The notes under the pieces were generated by a model that was given only the letters and a program-made list of their open reading frames with translations, searched no databases and was not told the DNA's origin. DNA of 64,000 bases from CAVYXF01 sp963772335 (GTDB taxonomy: Bacteria > Pseudomonadota > Alphaproteobacteria > Rhizobiales > Rhodomicrobiaceae): assembly GCA_963772335.1 (NCBI GenBank), contig CAVYXF010000010.1:248001-312000 (forward strand). Reading direction: 5' to 3'. Positions 54,409 to 63,318 of this stretch are shown here, in pieces. Position 1 is the stretch's first letter. Every line of letters begins with the position of its first letter. The position numbers and the translations under genes were made by a program.

Positions 54409-54986
54409 TGCTGGGCCTCTGGAAATGGCTCGTTCTCGAAAGCTGCCGAGGCCTGGAGCAGACGGTTGCCGCTCGCCATATTGCCGAGACTCATGCTGGA
54501 GATGATGTTGAGCAGCGGCCATTCATAGTAAGTGGACATGAGCACGATCTCCTGCGGACTGCCCATCTTGAAGGAGAAATTCTGCTGGAAGTTGCCCTGG
54601 GCGTTGAGCGGCTGCGGCGCAGTCATGGCGCCGAAGCTTGCGAAGGTGCGCACGTCCAGCCGCAGTTTCGTGCTGCAGTCGAACAGTAGCGAAACCCGCG
54701 CGCATATCTCCTGCTTGAGACGATTCTCATCGTAATTGCCCGACTGTGCCTGACCAGTGCGAACCAGACGGGCGGCATCGCTCGTGGCATTGTCGAGCTC
54801 GAGCCCACCCCATATGACGAGCCCGACCTCAAAGATCCCGAACACCAGGATAAAAAAAGGCAGCGCCAGCAGCGCGAACTCGATCATAACCGCGCCGCGC
54901 CTGTCTTTGCGCAGCGGCCCGAACCATCGGTGATACCTGCCGCGTTCTGCGCGCGCCGGCTGCCCCGGTACCATCCCGCTGTCCAT
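54405..54986 (-). CDS. TadE/TadG-like pseudopilin
   Basis: About 193 residues from the ATG at 54986, which has GGGAG five bases upstream; an upstream ATG at 55016 is possible. The TadE motif is GAVMIEFALLALPFFILVFG with Glu near +5. The C-terminal part includes DNATSDAARLVRTGQ and two cysteines (ICARVSLLFDCS). It forms a pair with the gene downstream, as TadE and TadF do. It is divergent from the TadG-like gene across about 210 bases that carry two inverted repeats. Confidence 0.82.
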   Translation of the reverse strand: MDSGMVPGQPARAERGRYHRWFGPLRKDRRGAVMIEFALLALPFFILVFGIFEVGLVIWGGLELDNATSDAARLVRTGQAQSGNYDENRLKQEICARVSLLFDCSTKLRLDVRTFASFGAMTAPQPLNAQGNFQQNFSFKMGSPQEIVLMSTYYEWPLLNIISSMSLGNMASGNRLLQASAAFENEPFPEAQQ

Positions 54987-55089
54987 CGCTACTCCCATCG
55001 CCGCTATCGACCACATGCCATCCGCGATCCATCATCGTGAGAGGCGGAATGCTGCCTGATCGAAGACCGCCAGAAATGGAGGTATTTCA

Positions 55090-55115
55090 GCGACGATAAG
55101 GTAATAATTCGTCGC
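55090..55115. promoter_or_regulatory. Inverted repeat 1 in the tad divergent promoter
   Basis: Perfect seven-base arms GCGACGA (55090-55096) and TCGTCGC (55109-55115) around a 12-base A+T-rich spacer. It lies between the leftward TadE-like pair and the rightward TadG-like gene, where both promoters must be. Candidate operator; unproven. Confidence 0.45.
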
Positions 55116-55134
55116 CATAATAGGGATAATTGTG

Positions 55135-55157
55135 CTTTGGCGTGATATTCGCCAAAG
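55135..55157. promoter_or_regulatory. Inverted repeat 2 in the tad divergent promoter
   Basis: Perfect eight-base arms CTTTGGCG (55135-55142) and CGCCAAAG (55150-55157) with a seven-base spacer, 20 bases to the right of repeat 1 and 41 bases before the TadG-like ATG. It can be read as a dimer operator, an mRNA hairpin or, less well, a sigma-54-like -24/-12 pair (GG and GC spaced as expected but other positions poor). Confidence 0.5.
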
Positions 55158-55198
55158 GAGACGTCGAAATGTGATCAGAACCCCACTCAGGTCGCTAC

Positions 55199-56731
55199 AT
55201 GCATTACCGCTTTTTTAAAAGATCACGGCAATTCAGAAACAATGAAAGCGGGACCGTTCTAATTTTAGTCACATTGATGATTGTTCCGATATTGCTTGTT
55301 GTCGGTGTCGGGATCGATTTCAGCCAGCAGCTGGTGATCAAGCGACAACTTGCGGCCGCCGTCGACGCGGCGGCGCTGAGCGTCGCGCAATTGCCGAGTC
55401 TCGACGACACGGAAGCGACCGCCAAGGGGGAAAGCTACATCCGGGCACACTATCCGGAGACTTCAATCGGTAAGCTGAAGACCTTCTCGGTCGTGCGCAA
55501 CACCGACGGCGTCCAGGTGTCGGCCACCGCCGAGATGGACACGACCTTTCTGTCCTTCGCCGGCTACGACAAGTTGTCGGTGAGTGTCGACAGCGTGGCC
55601 AAGATGAAGCAGAGCAAAATGGAGGTCGTGATGGTGCTGGATAATACCGGCTCGATGGGCGACAAGGTCGGCTCGGTCCGTAAGATCGATGCCCTCAAAT
55701 CGGCCGCCAACACGCTCGTCGACATCCTTTTCGGGCAGGATACCGAGTCGCTCTATCTGAAGATCGGCCTCGTGCCTTTCGCGAACGCGGTGAATATCGG
55801 GGCGGGGTTTCGCGGCTCGGCGATCATGGACGAGACAGCCCCCACGAGTCTCAACACCGAGCAGGTCGTACATGAGAGCGGCGACGGCTATAGCAGCCTG
55901 TTTCAGGTATTCAACAAGCTCGGGAAGTCGTGGGGCGGCTGCGTGCGCTCCCGGCTTGGCGGCTACGACCTCACCGACGCGGCGCCCTCCAAGGGGACCG
56001 CCAATACGCTGTTCACCCCCTATTTCGCCCCCGACGAGCCCGATAGCGGAGGCTACGCCAACAATTATCTGAAGGATGGCGGCGTCACCGATAAATATAA
56101 GAAATACGCCTTCTATCGCGACAGTCCGAAATCGGGGGGATCGGGTGCCGGCCCGAACTATAATTGTCCCTCCGGCGTCATCCAGCCGCTGACCAATGTC
56201 AAATCCACGATCACCACGGCGCTCAGCAAAATGCAGGCCCAGGGCAATACCGTCATCCCGGAAGGGCTTGCCTGGGGCTGGCGCGTGATCTCGCCAGGCA
56301 TCCCCTTCACCGAAGGCGTCGCCTACGACGATCCGGACACGATCAAGGTGATTATCGTCCTGACGGACGGCCGCAACGACGTCAGCGGAGGCGGCAACGG
56401 CAGCTACAAGTCGGTCTTCACCTCCTACGGCTATGCCGATAACGGGCATATCGGCTCAACGAACGGCTCCAATGCCGAGGCGACACTCAACACCAAGCTG
56501 ACGACCCTGTGCTCGTCGATCAAAGCCAACCTCGATGACGACCCGTCCGACCAGGACATCATCATGTACACGATCGGGTTCGGAATCACCTCAGGTTCGA
56601 CCATCGACAACATTATGAGCGGCTGCGCTTCGGACCCGGGCAAGTTCTTCAACACGCCGAGCCCGGAGGATTTGCAGTCAGCCTTCGAGAACATCGCGCT
56701 CGGTCTCAACAAGCTGCGGTTGGCAAAATAA
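55199..56731 (+). CDS. TadG-like pilus protein with von Willebrand A domain
   Basis: 510 residues. An N-terminal TadG helix (about 18-40, GTVLILVTLMIVPILLVVGV), then a segment with KRQLAAAVDAAALSVAQLP and a vWA domain from about residue 142. The metal-site motif is MVLDNTGSMG (Asp148), a DxTGS variant of DxSxS, and a second piece VIIVLTDGRND carries the T/D of the MIDAS. The domain binds proteins in a metal-dependent way and in Tad systems is needed for adhesion or pilus assembly. Divergent from the TadE-like pair. Confidence 0.88.
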   Translation: MHYRFFKRSRQFRNNESGTVLILVTLMIVPILLVVGVGIDFSQQLVIKRQLAAAVDAAALSVAQLPSLDDTEATAKGESYIRAHYPETSIGKLKTFSVVRNTDGVQVSATAEMDTTFLSFAGYDKLSVSVDSVAKMKQSKMEVVMVLDNTGSMGDKVGSVRKIDALKSAANTLVDILFGQDTESLYLKIGLVPFANAVNIGAGFRGSAIMDETAPTSLNTEQVVHESGDGYSSLFQVFNKLGKSWGGCVRSRLGGYDLTDAAPSKGTANTLFTPYFAPDEPDSGGYANNYLKDGGVTDKYKKYAFYRDSPKSGGSGAGPNYNCPSGVIQPLTNVKSTITTALSKMQAQGNTVIPEGLAWGWRVISPGIPFTEGVAYDDPDTIKVIIVLTDGRNDVSGGGNGSYKSVFTSYGYADNGHIGSTNGSNAEATLNTKLTTLCSSIKANLDDDPSDQDIIMYTIGFGITSGSTIDNIMSGCASDPGKFFNTPSPEDLQSAFENIALGLNKLRLAK

Positions 56732-57170
56732 GGGCGCACAAATTCGATGCCGGAGCCCGCTCGCCCGGCACGGCCCCTGCAGGTCGCCAGCCTGTAATAT
56801 TTCAGCGCTAAATTTCGGATTGATATCGCGTTCGCGAGGGGTGCTCACTCTGCCAGCGGCGATCCTGCTTTCCGGTTCGCTTTACTGGTTGCTGTCGCAT
56901 CTGCTTTGACCGAAGCCGGTCTCCCGCCGTCTCTTTGGCGGGGGCGGCGTCAGGTGCACGCAAACAGGTCGTAGGACGGCCGCTTCAGGCGGCCGTTTTC
57001 GCGTTTGGCTGCCTGGGGAAGCAGCCCGTGCGGCCCTTGTCGCCTCCTTCCATAGAATTCCACAGCCCAAAAAACTCCTTGAAAACTGAACTGCGCGCGT
57101 TGCGATCGCTGCAGATTTAATACACTTAATGCGTGCATATGACGAACCATGACCCGCAAGAGGTGTAAAT
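56732..57170. other. Intergenic region between the tad and exopolysaccharide genes
   Basis: 439 bases. It contains one good terminator (listed separately), a weak TGCCGG/CCGGCA stem just after the vWA gene, and the probable promoter for the exopolysaccharide genes in the A+T-richer part near 57080-57160. No gene is supported. Confidence 0.5.
56976..56999 (+). terminator. Rho-independent terminator-like hairpin
   Basis: An eight-base-pair stem, ACGGCCGC (56976-56983) with GCGGCCGT (56989-56996), a five-base TTCAG loop, and a T-run of four (56996-56999). It is 245 bases downstream of the vWA gene stop and 170 bases upstream of the lipoprotein gene, so it may end the TadG-like transcript or insulate the exopolysaccharide operon. 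Confidence 0.6.
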
Positions 57171-57740
57171 TTGCGAGTAGCGACAATCTTCGCTGCAGTG
57201 TTTACGGCGCTCCTGCTTAGCGCCTGCGGCAGTGTCGGCCCCATCGCGGAAGTGCCGACGGCGGCTCTGCCCGAGTTGGCCGCCTATCGGCTGTCGCCGG
57301 GGGACAAGCTGAAGGTGAACGTCTTCGACGAGGCGGATCTCACCGGCGAGTACCAGATCAGCGAGCGGGGCAGCATCGCTTTCCCATTGATCGGCGAAGT
57401 CCGTGCCGCCGGTTTTTCCGTGGAGCAGTTCCATCAAAATTTGGTGGAAGCTCTGAAGAATGGCTACGTCCGTAATCCGCGCATTACCATCAACGTCATC
57501 AATTACCGGCCGTTCAATGTGGGCGGCGAGGTCCGGAATGCGGGGCAGTACGCCTACCGCCCGGGTATTTCCGTGCAGGACGCGATCGCGATGGCCGGCG
57601 GCTATACCTATCGCGCGAACACCAGCACCGTCTATCTGACGCGAAGCACATCTGAGCAGATCACTGTAGACTTGAAGAAAAATGAGGAAGTTCGAGTGCT
57701 TCCCGGCGACAATCTTCGTGTCCCAGAACGGTATTTCTAG
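57171..57740 (+). CDS. Polysaccharide export outer-membrane lipoprotein (Wza/ExoF-like)
   Basis: 189 residues from a TTG start with AGAGGTG upstream. The lipobox LLLSACGS places lipidated Cys19. The PES/SLBB architecture follows: YRLSPGDKLKVNVFDEADLT, then GEYQISERGSIAFPLIGEV, then a soluble ligand-binding domain with FNVGGEVRNAGQYAYRPGIS and AMAGGYTYRAN, ending VLPGDNLRVPERYF. At 189 residues it is the short form typical of rhizobial exporters and would sit in the outer membrane together with the Wzz-kinase. Confidence 0.9.
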   Translation: MRVATIFAAVFTALLLSACGSVGPIAEVPTAALPELAAYRLSPGDKLKVNVFDEADLTGEYQISERGSIAFPLIGEVRAAGFSVEQFHQNLVEALKNGYVRNPRITINVINYRPFNVGGEVRNAGQYAYRPGISVQDAIAMAGGYTYRANTSTVYLTRSTSEQITVDLKKNEEVRVLPGDNLRVPERYF

Positions 57741-57953
57741 CAAAAATTAGAAATAAATACGACGATTTGGTCAGTTGATGGCGCATACCGTCCTGCCAGA
57801 ATTCAAAAGAAGAACGAGAAATCCTCGTCGCGACTGAAAACGATAGAAGGGAAGTTCGTAACTGCCGAATGTGACTGGCAGTCAATAACAACCGCAGCAT
57901 CAAATGCATTGAAAGACGGCGTGGCCACGGCGACCACGTAAGGGGGTTTGAGA

Positions 57954-59231
57954 ATGTTTGCAGCAAAGGCTGTGCCGAGCGGCTTTGTCCGGCGGCTCGC
58001 GGTGGCGGGTCTGTCCGGCGGTTCCGCGTTGGCTCTCCTGCTCGCAACGCCTCCAGCTCTGAGCGCCGAAGACATCGCCAATGTGCCGGTGCGGCAGCGG
58101 TCGCATCGCGAATATGACCCGCTCGGTATCCGCGCCGGCGCATTCACATTCTTCCCCAGCGTCACCATTGGCGTGCAGTATGACTCCAACGTTTTTGCCT
58201 CCGTCGATCCGATCAGCGACTGGGCCCTCGTGACGGCACCGACGCTGCATGTGATCTCCGATCACGGCGATGGCTCTTACGATCTCGACCTTGGCGCGAC
58301 GCATTACGCCTATCGCAGGTTGGACAGCGAAAACCGTCTCGATGCACACGCCCGCTTTCGCCTGACCCGGCCGATCACCAACGATTTGAAATGGGATGCA
58401 GCCTTCGAGGCGGCGCAGCGCCATGAGATGCGCGGCGATTCGTTCGCTATCGCCACGGCGGCGGAGCCGATCGAATATCGGGATCTGCGCGCGGAGAGCT
58501 CGGTCACCAAGACATTCAATCGCTTCGGCGTGACGGTCGGCGGACGGGTGCGCAATCTCAACTATGACGATGTGCCGGCGATCGGTGGCGGGACCATCGA
58601 CCAGGGCTTCCGCAACGGCACCATCATCACTACGACGCTCAAACCGTTCTACGACTTCTCACCGGGCTATCGCGCCTTCGTGCGTATTGATCTTAGCAAA
58701 CGCAATTACGAAGGCGAGGGCGTCCAAAATCGCGATTCGCAAGGTTATGACGCGCGCGGCGGCCTCGAATTCCGGCTCACCGATCTGCTCTTGGGGACAG
58801 CAGAGCTTGGCTATCTCTATCAGGATTACGACAACCCGCTGATCCCGAGGGCCGAGGGTCTTTCGGCCGGCGCACGTCTGATGTGGCTGATGACCCCGCT
58901 GATGACGGTGTCGGTGTTCGCCGACCGCTCAGTGGCGGAGGTCGCGGCGCCAGACCAGGAAGGGCGTCTCGACTTCACGGCGGGAGCGCAGCTCGACTAC
59001 GAAATCCTGCGCAATCTGATCCTGTCCTTTGAAGGCACCTACAAGAATGAGGATTTCGTCGGCACACCGCGCTCGGATGATGTGGTAAGGCTGTCAGCAA
59101 AGCTCGACTACCTGTTGAGTAGGAGAATAAATCTTGGTTTAACCTATAATTACATTGATAGATCGTCGATTAATCCAATTTATGACTTTGACAAACACGT
59201 GGTGACTTTGAATGTTACTGCCCAACAATGA
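57954..59231 (+). CDS. Outer-membrane beta-barrel protein of an exopolysaccharide cluster
   Basis: 425 residues from the ATG at 57954, with AGGGGG eight bases upstream. A signal peptide ends near ALSAED. The rest shows alternating-hydrophobicity strands with many Tyr/Asp turns (VTIGVQYDSNVFA, LDLGATHYAYRRLDSEN, LGLTYNYIDRSSI), a beta-barrel of the BBP2-like group often found with Wza, Wzc and polyprenyl transferases. It may be a porin-like helper for polymer export or anchoring. Its last 20 bases overlap the autokinase gene. Confidence 0.82.
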   Translation: MFAAKAVPSGFVRRLAVAGLSGGSALALLLATPPALSAEDIANVPVRQRSHREYDPLGIRAGAFTFFPSVTIGVQYDSNVFASVDPISDWALVTAPTLHVISDHGDGSYDLDLGATHYAYRRLDSENRLDAHARFRLTRPITNDLKWDAAFEAAQRHEMRGDSFAIATAAEPIEYRDLRAESSVTKTFNRFGVTVGGRVRNLNYDDVPAIGGGTIDQGFRNGTIITTTLKPFYDFSPGYRAFVRIDLSKRNYEGEGVQNRDSQGYDARGGLEFRLTDLLLGTAELGYLYQDYDNPLIPRAEGLSAGARLMWLMTPLMTVSVFADRSVAEVAAPDQEGRLDFTAGAQLDYEILRNLILSFEGTYKNEDFVGTPRSDDVVRLSAKLDYLLSRRINLGLTYNYIDRSSINPIYDFDKHVVTLNVTAQQ

Positions 59232-61512
59232 GCGGCCCCGGTCCGAGGTGAAGCCCCTGGGTGCGCCTCAAGCCAACCGGACCACGATCGAGGCCGAGCG
59301 CGAGGCGCTGTCCTCGATGTTGCTCAGTCTGCGCCGGAACATCCGTCTGATCGCCGCGATCACCTTTGTTGGTGCCGCGCTGGTCACTGCCGTGGTGACC
59401 CTGGGGATCGCTCCGCAGTATTCCGCGACCGCCACGATCCTCGTTGATTCCCGCAAGACGCAGATTCTCAAGGATCAGGAGGTGGTCGGCCGTCCGGGCA
59501 CGGAAAACAGCGCCATCGACAGCGAGGCGGAGATGATGAAGTCGCCCGCGCTGCTGCGGCGGGTTGCGGAAGCATTGCGGCTCGATCAGGACGACGAATA
59601 TCAAAAGAGTAGCGGCCCCGTAACCTGGCTGCGCTGGCTGCTTGCAGCACCGCTGCGCGGCGGGTTCGGGCGGGAGGAAACCCCAGCCGATCCGCTGACG
59701 CCGATCGTCGAGACGTTGCAGAGGAAGGTGCAGGCCAAGCGGCGCAACATGACTTATGTCATCGAGCTAAATGCCTGGTCGCGCCATGCCGAGAGGGCGG
59801 CGCAACTCACCAACAAAATCGCCGAATTCTACTTGATCGATCAGATTGCAGCCAAAAGCGCTGCCGCCGAACAGGCCACGAAATGGCTGAATGAAGAGAT
59901 CGAGACCCTGCGCGGCAAGCTCAGCGCCTCGGAGACCGCCTATCAGGCCTACAAGGCTGAGGCGGATATGTTCGCCACCGGCGACTCCAATGGCGAGAAC
60001 CTCAACGACAAGCAGATCTCGCAGCTGAACGAGCAGCTGGTCATGTCGCGGGCGCGGGCTGCCGAAGCGCAAGCCAAATATCAGCAATTACAGGCGCTGA
60101 ATGGTGACCGGCTGCGCTCGGCGGCAGCCTCGCCCGATCTCTTACAGTCCACGGTGCTCGCCAATCTACGCAACCAATATTCGGAGGTGGTGCGCAAAGG
60201 CGCCGAGCTGACCACACGCTACGGTCCGCGCCATCCGCAAGTGATTGCGGTGGAGGCCGAGAGGAGCAATCTCGCCAAGCAGATCGGCGAGGAGGTGAGC
60301 CGGATCGTCGCGAGCGCCCGCACCGAATATGAGATGGCCAAGAGCCGCGAGGCCTCGCTCAATGCCAGTCTCGACGAGCTGAAGGGAAAGGCCGGCGAAT
60401 TCAACCGCAAATCGGTGCGGCTGAAAGAGCTCGAGCGCGAGGCCACCGCCAATCGCGGGTTGCTTGAGGCGCTGCTGGTGCGCGCCAAGGAGACGGCTGC
60501 CCAGCTCAATATGCAGATGCCCGACAGCCGCATCCTCTCGAATGCCGTCGTGCCGCTGAGCGCGAGCTATCCGCAGAAACCGCTGATGATTGGTCTGGGC
60601 TTCTTCGCCAGCCTCGGCCTCGGTGTCTTCCTGGCGCTGGTGCGCGGCATGCTTACCGCAGGTTTCCGCAATGCGGGCGAGGTGCAGACGGCCTTCGGCC
60701 TGAAACCGCTCGCGACCATCCCGCTGGTCGAGATCGCATCGACCAGGGCCGCGCTCCGGCTTGATGCGGCGGCACTGAGGAGTGCCAAGCTTGCCCGCCT
60801 TCTGCCTGAAAGTTCGCTTGCCGAGACGCGGCACGTTGCCAATCTGCTGCTGCGCGAGCCGAATTCGCACTTCTCGGAAAGCATACAGTCGCTGCGGCTC
60901 GCACTGCGCCATGTCGGCCTCGGCCTGGATATCAAGGTGCTGCAACTCACCTCGGCGCTTCCCAGCGAAGGTAAATCTACGATTGCCGCCAATCTGGCGC
61001 GGGCGGCCGCACTTTCCGGTGACAGCGTGCTGCTGATCGATGCCGATCTGCGCCGGCCGAGCGTCGCTGCCAGTCTCGGCCTGCCGGCCTCGCCTGGTCT
61101 CGCCGAGCTGCTGGGAGGCGCGGCGCGCCTTTCGGAAGTCTTGATGCGCGACAGTCATACCGGGCTCCACCTCGTGGCCGGCGACACCCCGGTGGCCGGC
61201 GCGGAGGCGCTCAACCTCCTCTCCTCGCGTGAGCTGACCACCCTCATCGAGAAGGTGCGGGCATCCTACGACATCGTGATCATCGACAGCGCTCCACTGC
61301 TGCCGGTCGCCGACCCGCGTGTGCTCGTGGGCCAGGTGGACGGAGTAGCGCTGGTGGTGGCGTCGGAGCAGACGGCACGCGGTGCCGTGCAGGCTGCGCT
61401 TCAGGAGACCCCCGGCATCGAAGCCAAGATTTTGGGCGTGATCATGAACCGCGTCGTCGCCGATTACGGCCGCAATTACGCGGATTACAGTTCCTACTAC
61501 AAGGTAGCGTAA
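59212..61512 (+). CDS. Wzz-type polysaccharide co-polymerase with tyrosine autokinase
   Basis: 766 residues. An N-terminal Wzz segment and helix (about 40-66, LIAAITFVGAALVTAVVTLG), a long periplasmic coiled-coil region (about 190-430), a GNVR-like segment, and a second helix (LGFFASLGLGVFLALVRGML). The C-terminal BY-kinase has Walker A SALPSEGKSTIAANL (Lys588), Walker A' LLIDADLRRPS and Walker B IVIIDSAPLLPVADP, with a Tyr-rich tail (DYGRNYADYSSYYKVA). It governs chain length and export. Overlaps the barrel gene by 20 bases. Confidence 0.92.
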   Translation: MLLPNNERPRSEVKPLGAPQANRTTIEAEREALSSMLLSLRRNIRLIAAITFVGAALVTAVVTLGIAPQYSATATILVDSRKTQILKDQEVVGRPGTENSAIDSEAEMMKSPALLRRVAEALRLDQDDEYQKSSGPVTWLRWLLAAPLRGGFGREETPADPLTPIVETLQRKVQAKRRNMTYVIELNAWSRHAERAAQLTNKIAEFYLIDQIAAKSAAAEQATKWLNEEIETLRGKLSASETAYQAYKAEADMFATGDSNGENLNDKQISQLNEQLVMSRARAAEAQAKYQQLQALNGDRLRSAAASPDLLQSTVLANLRNQYSEVVRKGAELTTRYGPRHPQVIAVEAERSNLAKQIGEEVSRIVASARTEYEMAKSREASLNASLDELKGKAGEFNRKSVRLKELEREATANRGLLEALLVRAKETAAQLNMQMPDSRILSNAVVPLSASYPQKPLMIGLGFFASLGLGVFLALVRGMLTAGFRNAGEVQTAFGLKPLATIPLVEIASTRAALRLDAAALRSAKLARLLPESSLAETRHVANLLLREPNSHFSESIQSLRLALRHVGLGLDIKVLQLTSALPSEGKSTIAANLARAAALSGDSVLLIDADLRRPSVAASLGLPASPGLAELLGGAARLSEVLMRDSHTGLHLVAGDTPVAGAEALNLLSSRELTTLIEKVRASYDIVIIDSAPLLPVADPRVLVGQVDGVALVVASEQTARGAVQAALQETPGIEAKILGVIMNRVVADYGRNYADYSSYYKVA

Positions 61513-61515
61513 CCG

Positions 61516-63138
61516 ATGACAGTAAATCGACCGCACATCCTCTCGAACATTCTCGACCGAAAACCACCCGTTGACCTCGCTGGTCCGGCGAGCCTCGCCG
61601 AATGCGAAGGGATCAGCACGGTGCAAGCGCCTCCCGTGGCGGATATCTCCCCGCGGACAGCGGAGATTTTGAGCTACGGTCAACGCGGCAAGGTGACGGT
61701 CTCCAGCTTCCCGCATGGGCAGTGGGGCATCGCCGCCGTCCTGACCGCGCATACGGTCCCTGTCCTCGCGCTGCTGGCGGAATTCGCTCTGGTGGCGGCG
61801 GCAAGCTTCGGAGCGGGGCTGCTTTATCACCGCGCTTCGCTCGGCCACCTCCCATCGCCCGAGTTCTATCTCGGGGCGACCCTGCTGCTGACCTCGATGC
61901 TGGTGATACCCTCCGGATTGGCGCGGGACTATGCCGTGACCCGGCTGCTGCAGCGCCCGGAGCAGCTCCGCTCGGTGGTACTGCATTGGAATTCGGCTTA
62001 TCTGCTGTTCGCCTTCGTCCTGTTCATCAGCCATGCCACCGACTTCTATTCGCGCGGCTCGCTAATCGCGCAATATGCGGCCGGACTCAGCACAGCAATC
62101 GCACTGCGCCTCGCACTTGCCCGCCTGATCGGCTGGAGCCTCAGCCGCGGGGTCCTGGGCGGCAAGCGCGTGATCATCGCGGGCGAGGCGGCGAGCGTCG
62201 ACAACGTCGCCCGTCAGCTACGCGCGGCCGGAGGCAGCCTCGACATTCTCGGCATTGTGCGGCTGCCGGCTGGCGGCGAGCGCGGGGAAATGCGCGATTC
62301 CGGCGATATTCGTGAAGCCGCTTCTGCCGTCGAGGAGATCGCGCGAAAGGTGGCGCCAGACTATGTAGTGGTTTCCATGCCGTGGTCCGAGGAGCATCGG
62401 ATTCGCACGCTGGTCGAATCTCTGGCCGCAGTTCCGGCTGGCATTCACCTGGCGCCCGACAATCGCGCGGGCTGGACTCATCTGCTTGCGCCCTCGGGTG
62501 TCGGCCCGTTGTCGACCATGCGTCTTTCGCGCCCGCCGCTGTCTCTTCGCGACCGGGTGGTGAAGCGCAGCTTCGACCTCATCGTCGGCACCGCGCTGCT
62601 CTTGGTCTGCTTGCCGCTTTTCGCGCTGATCGCGATCTGCATCAAACTGGATAGCGAGGGGCCGGTGTTTTTCCGTCAGCGTCGTCACGGCTTCAACCAC
62701 CGCGAATTCCGCATCTTCAAATTCCGTACCATGACGACGCTCGATGACGGGGCTGTCATCCGCCAGGCAACACGTGGCGATGCGCGCATCACCCGCGTCG
62801 GCCGGTTCTTGCGCAGCACGAATATCGACGAGCTGCCGCAGCTGTTCAATGTGCTTACCGGCCAGATGTCGCTGGTCGGGCCGCGTCCGCACGCGCTGGC
62901 GCATAACAGCGAGTACGGAGAGAAGATTCGCCTTTACGCCAGGAGACACAACGTAAAACCCGGAATAACAGGCCTCAGCCAGGTCAAAGGTTATCGCGGC
63001 GAAACGCAGTGTATCAAGAAAATGAAGAAAAGGGTGAGGTATGATCTTTGCTATATCGATAGCTGGTCCTTGTATCTGGATATTAAAATTATGCTCATGA
63101 CGATCTTTTCGCGCCAATCATTCCAGAATGCTTATTGA
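61516..63138 (+). CDS. Polyprenyl-phosphate hexose-1-phosphate transferase
   Basis: 540 residues starting three bases after the kinase stop. Four or five N-terminal helices and a CoA-binding-like Rossmann region (GVLGGKRVIIAGEAASVDNV) precede the sugar transferase domain: a helix near FDLIVGTALLLVCLPLFALI, then DSEGPVFFRQRRHGFNHREF, FKFRTM, TNIDELPQLFNVLTGQMSLV, GPRPHALAHN and GLSQVKGYRGET. It starts the repeat unit by moving a sugar phosphate (often glucose) to undecaprenyl phosphate. The family is WbaP/WcaJ/ExoY-like; the exact sugar is not determined from sequence. Confidence 0.92.
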   Translation: MTVNRPHILSNILDRKPPVDLAGPASLAECEGISTVQAPPVADISPRTAEILSYGQRGKVTVSSFPHGQWGIAAVLTAHTVPVLALLAEFALVAAASFGAGLLYHRASLGHLPSPEFYLGATLLLTSMLVIPSGLARDYAVTRLLQRPEQLRSVVLHWNSAYLLFAFVLFISHATDFYSRGSLIAQYAAGLSTAIALRLALARLIGWSLSRGVLGGKRVIIAGEAASVDNVARQLRAAGGSLDILGIVRLPAGGERGEMRDSGDIREAASAVEEIARKVAPDYVVVSMPWSEEHRIRTLVESLAAVPAGIHLAPDNRAGWTHLLAPSGVGPLSTMRLSRPPLSLRDRVVKRSFDLIVGTALLLVCLPLFALIAICIKLDSEGPVFFRQRRHGFNHREFRIFKFRTMTTLDDGAVIRQATRGDARITRVGRFLRSTNIDELPQLFNVLTGQMSLVGPRPHALAHNSEYGEKIRLYARRHNVKPGITGLSQVKGYRGETQCIKKMKKRVRYDLCYIDSWSLYLDIKIMLMTIFSRQSFQNAY

Positions 63139-63318
63139 GCGCGTCAAGTTGTCTGCCCAAGAAGGATAATAAACGGCCGCTCCGGCTTTGGCACGGCCGC
63201 GGGCGCGAATAGGCCGCTCTGAGGGAATTACGACAGGGGAGATCAATCGAGCGGACTCGGCGGATGCCGTGGGGCCGGTAAGTCTCGCTGACCCTTTCCA
63301 CTCTACGGGATGAGCTGA

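Noticed and set aside
55136..55152. A sigma-54-type promoter in the second tad inverted repeat
   Set aside because: The GG and GC dinucleotides are correctly spaced but the other consensus positions are poor, and the perfect symmetry is better explained by an operator or hairpin.
60166..62034. A 622-codon leftward open frame antisense to the autokinase and hexose-phosphate transferase genes
   Set aside because: It mirrors two well-conserved genes, is rich in Arg/Gly/His as expected of antisense high-GC DNA, and has no recognisable domain.
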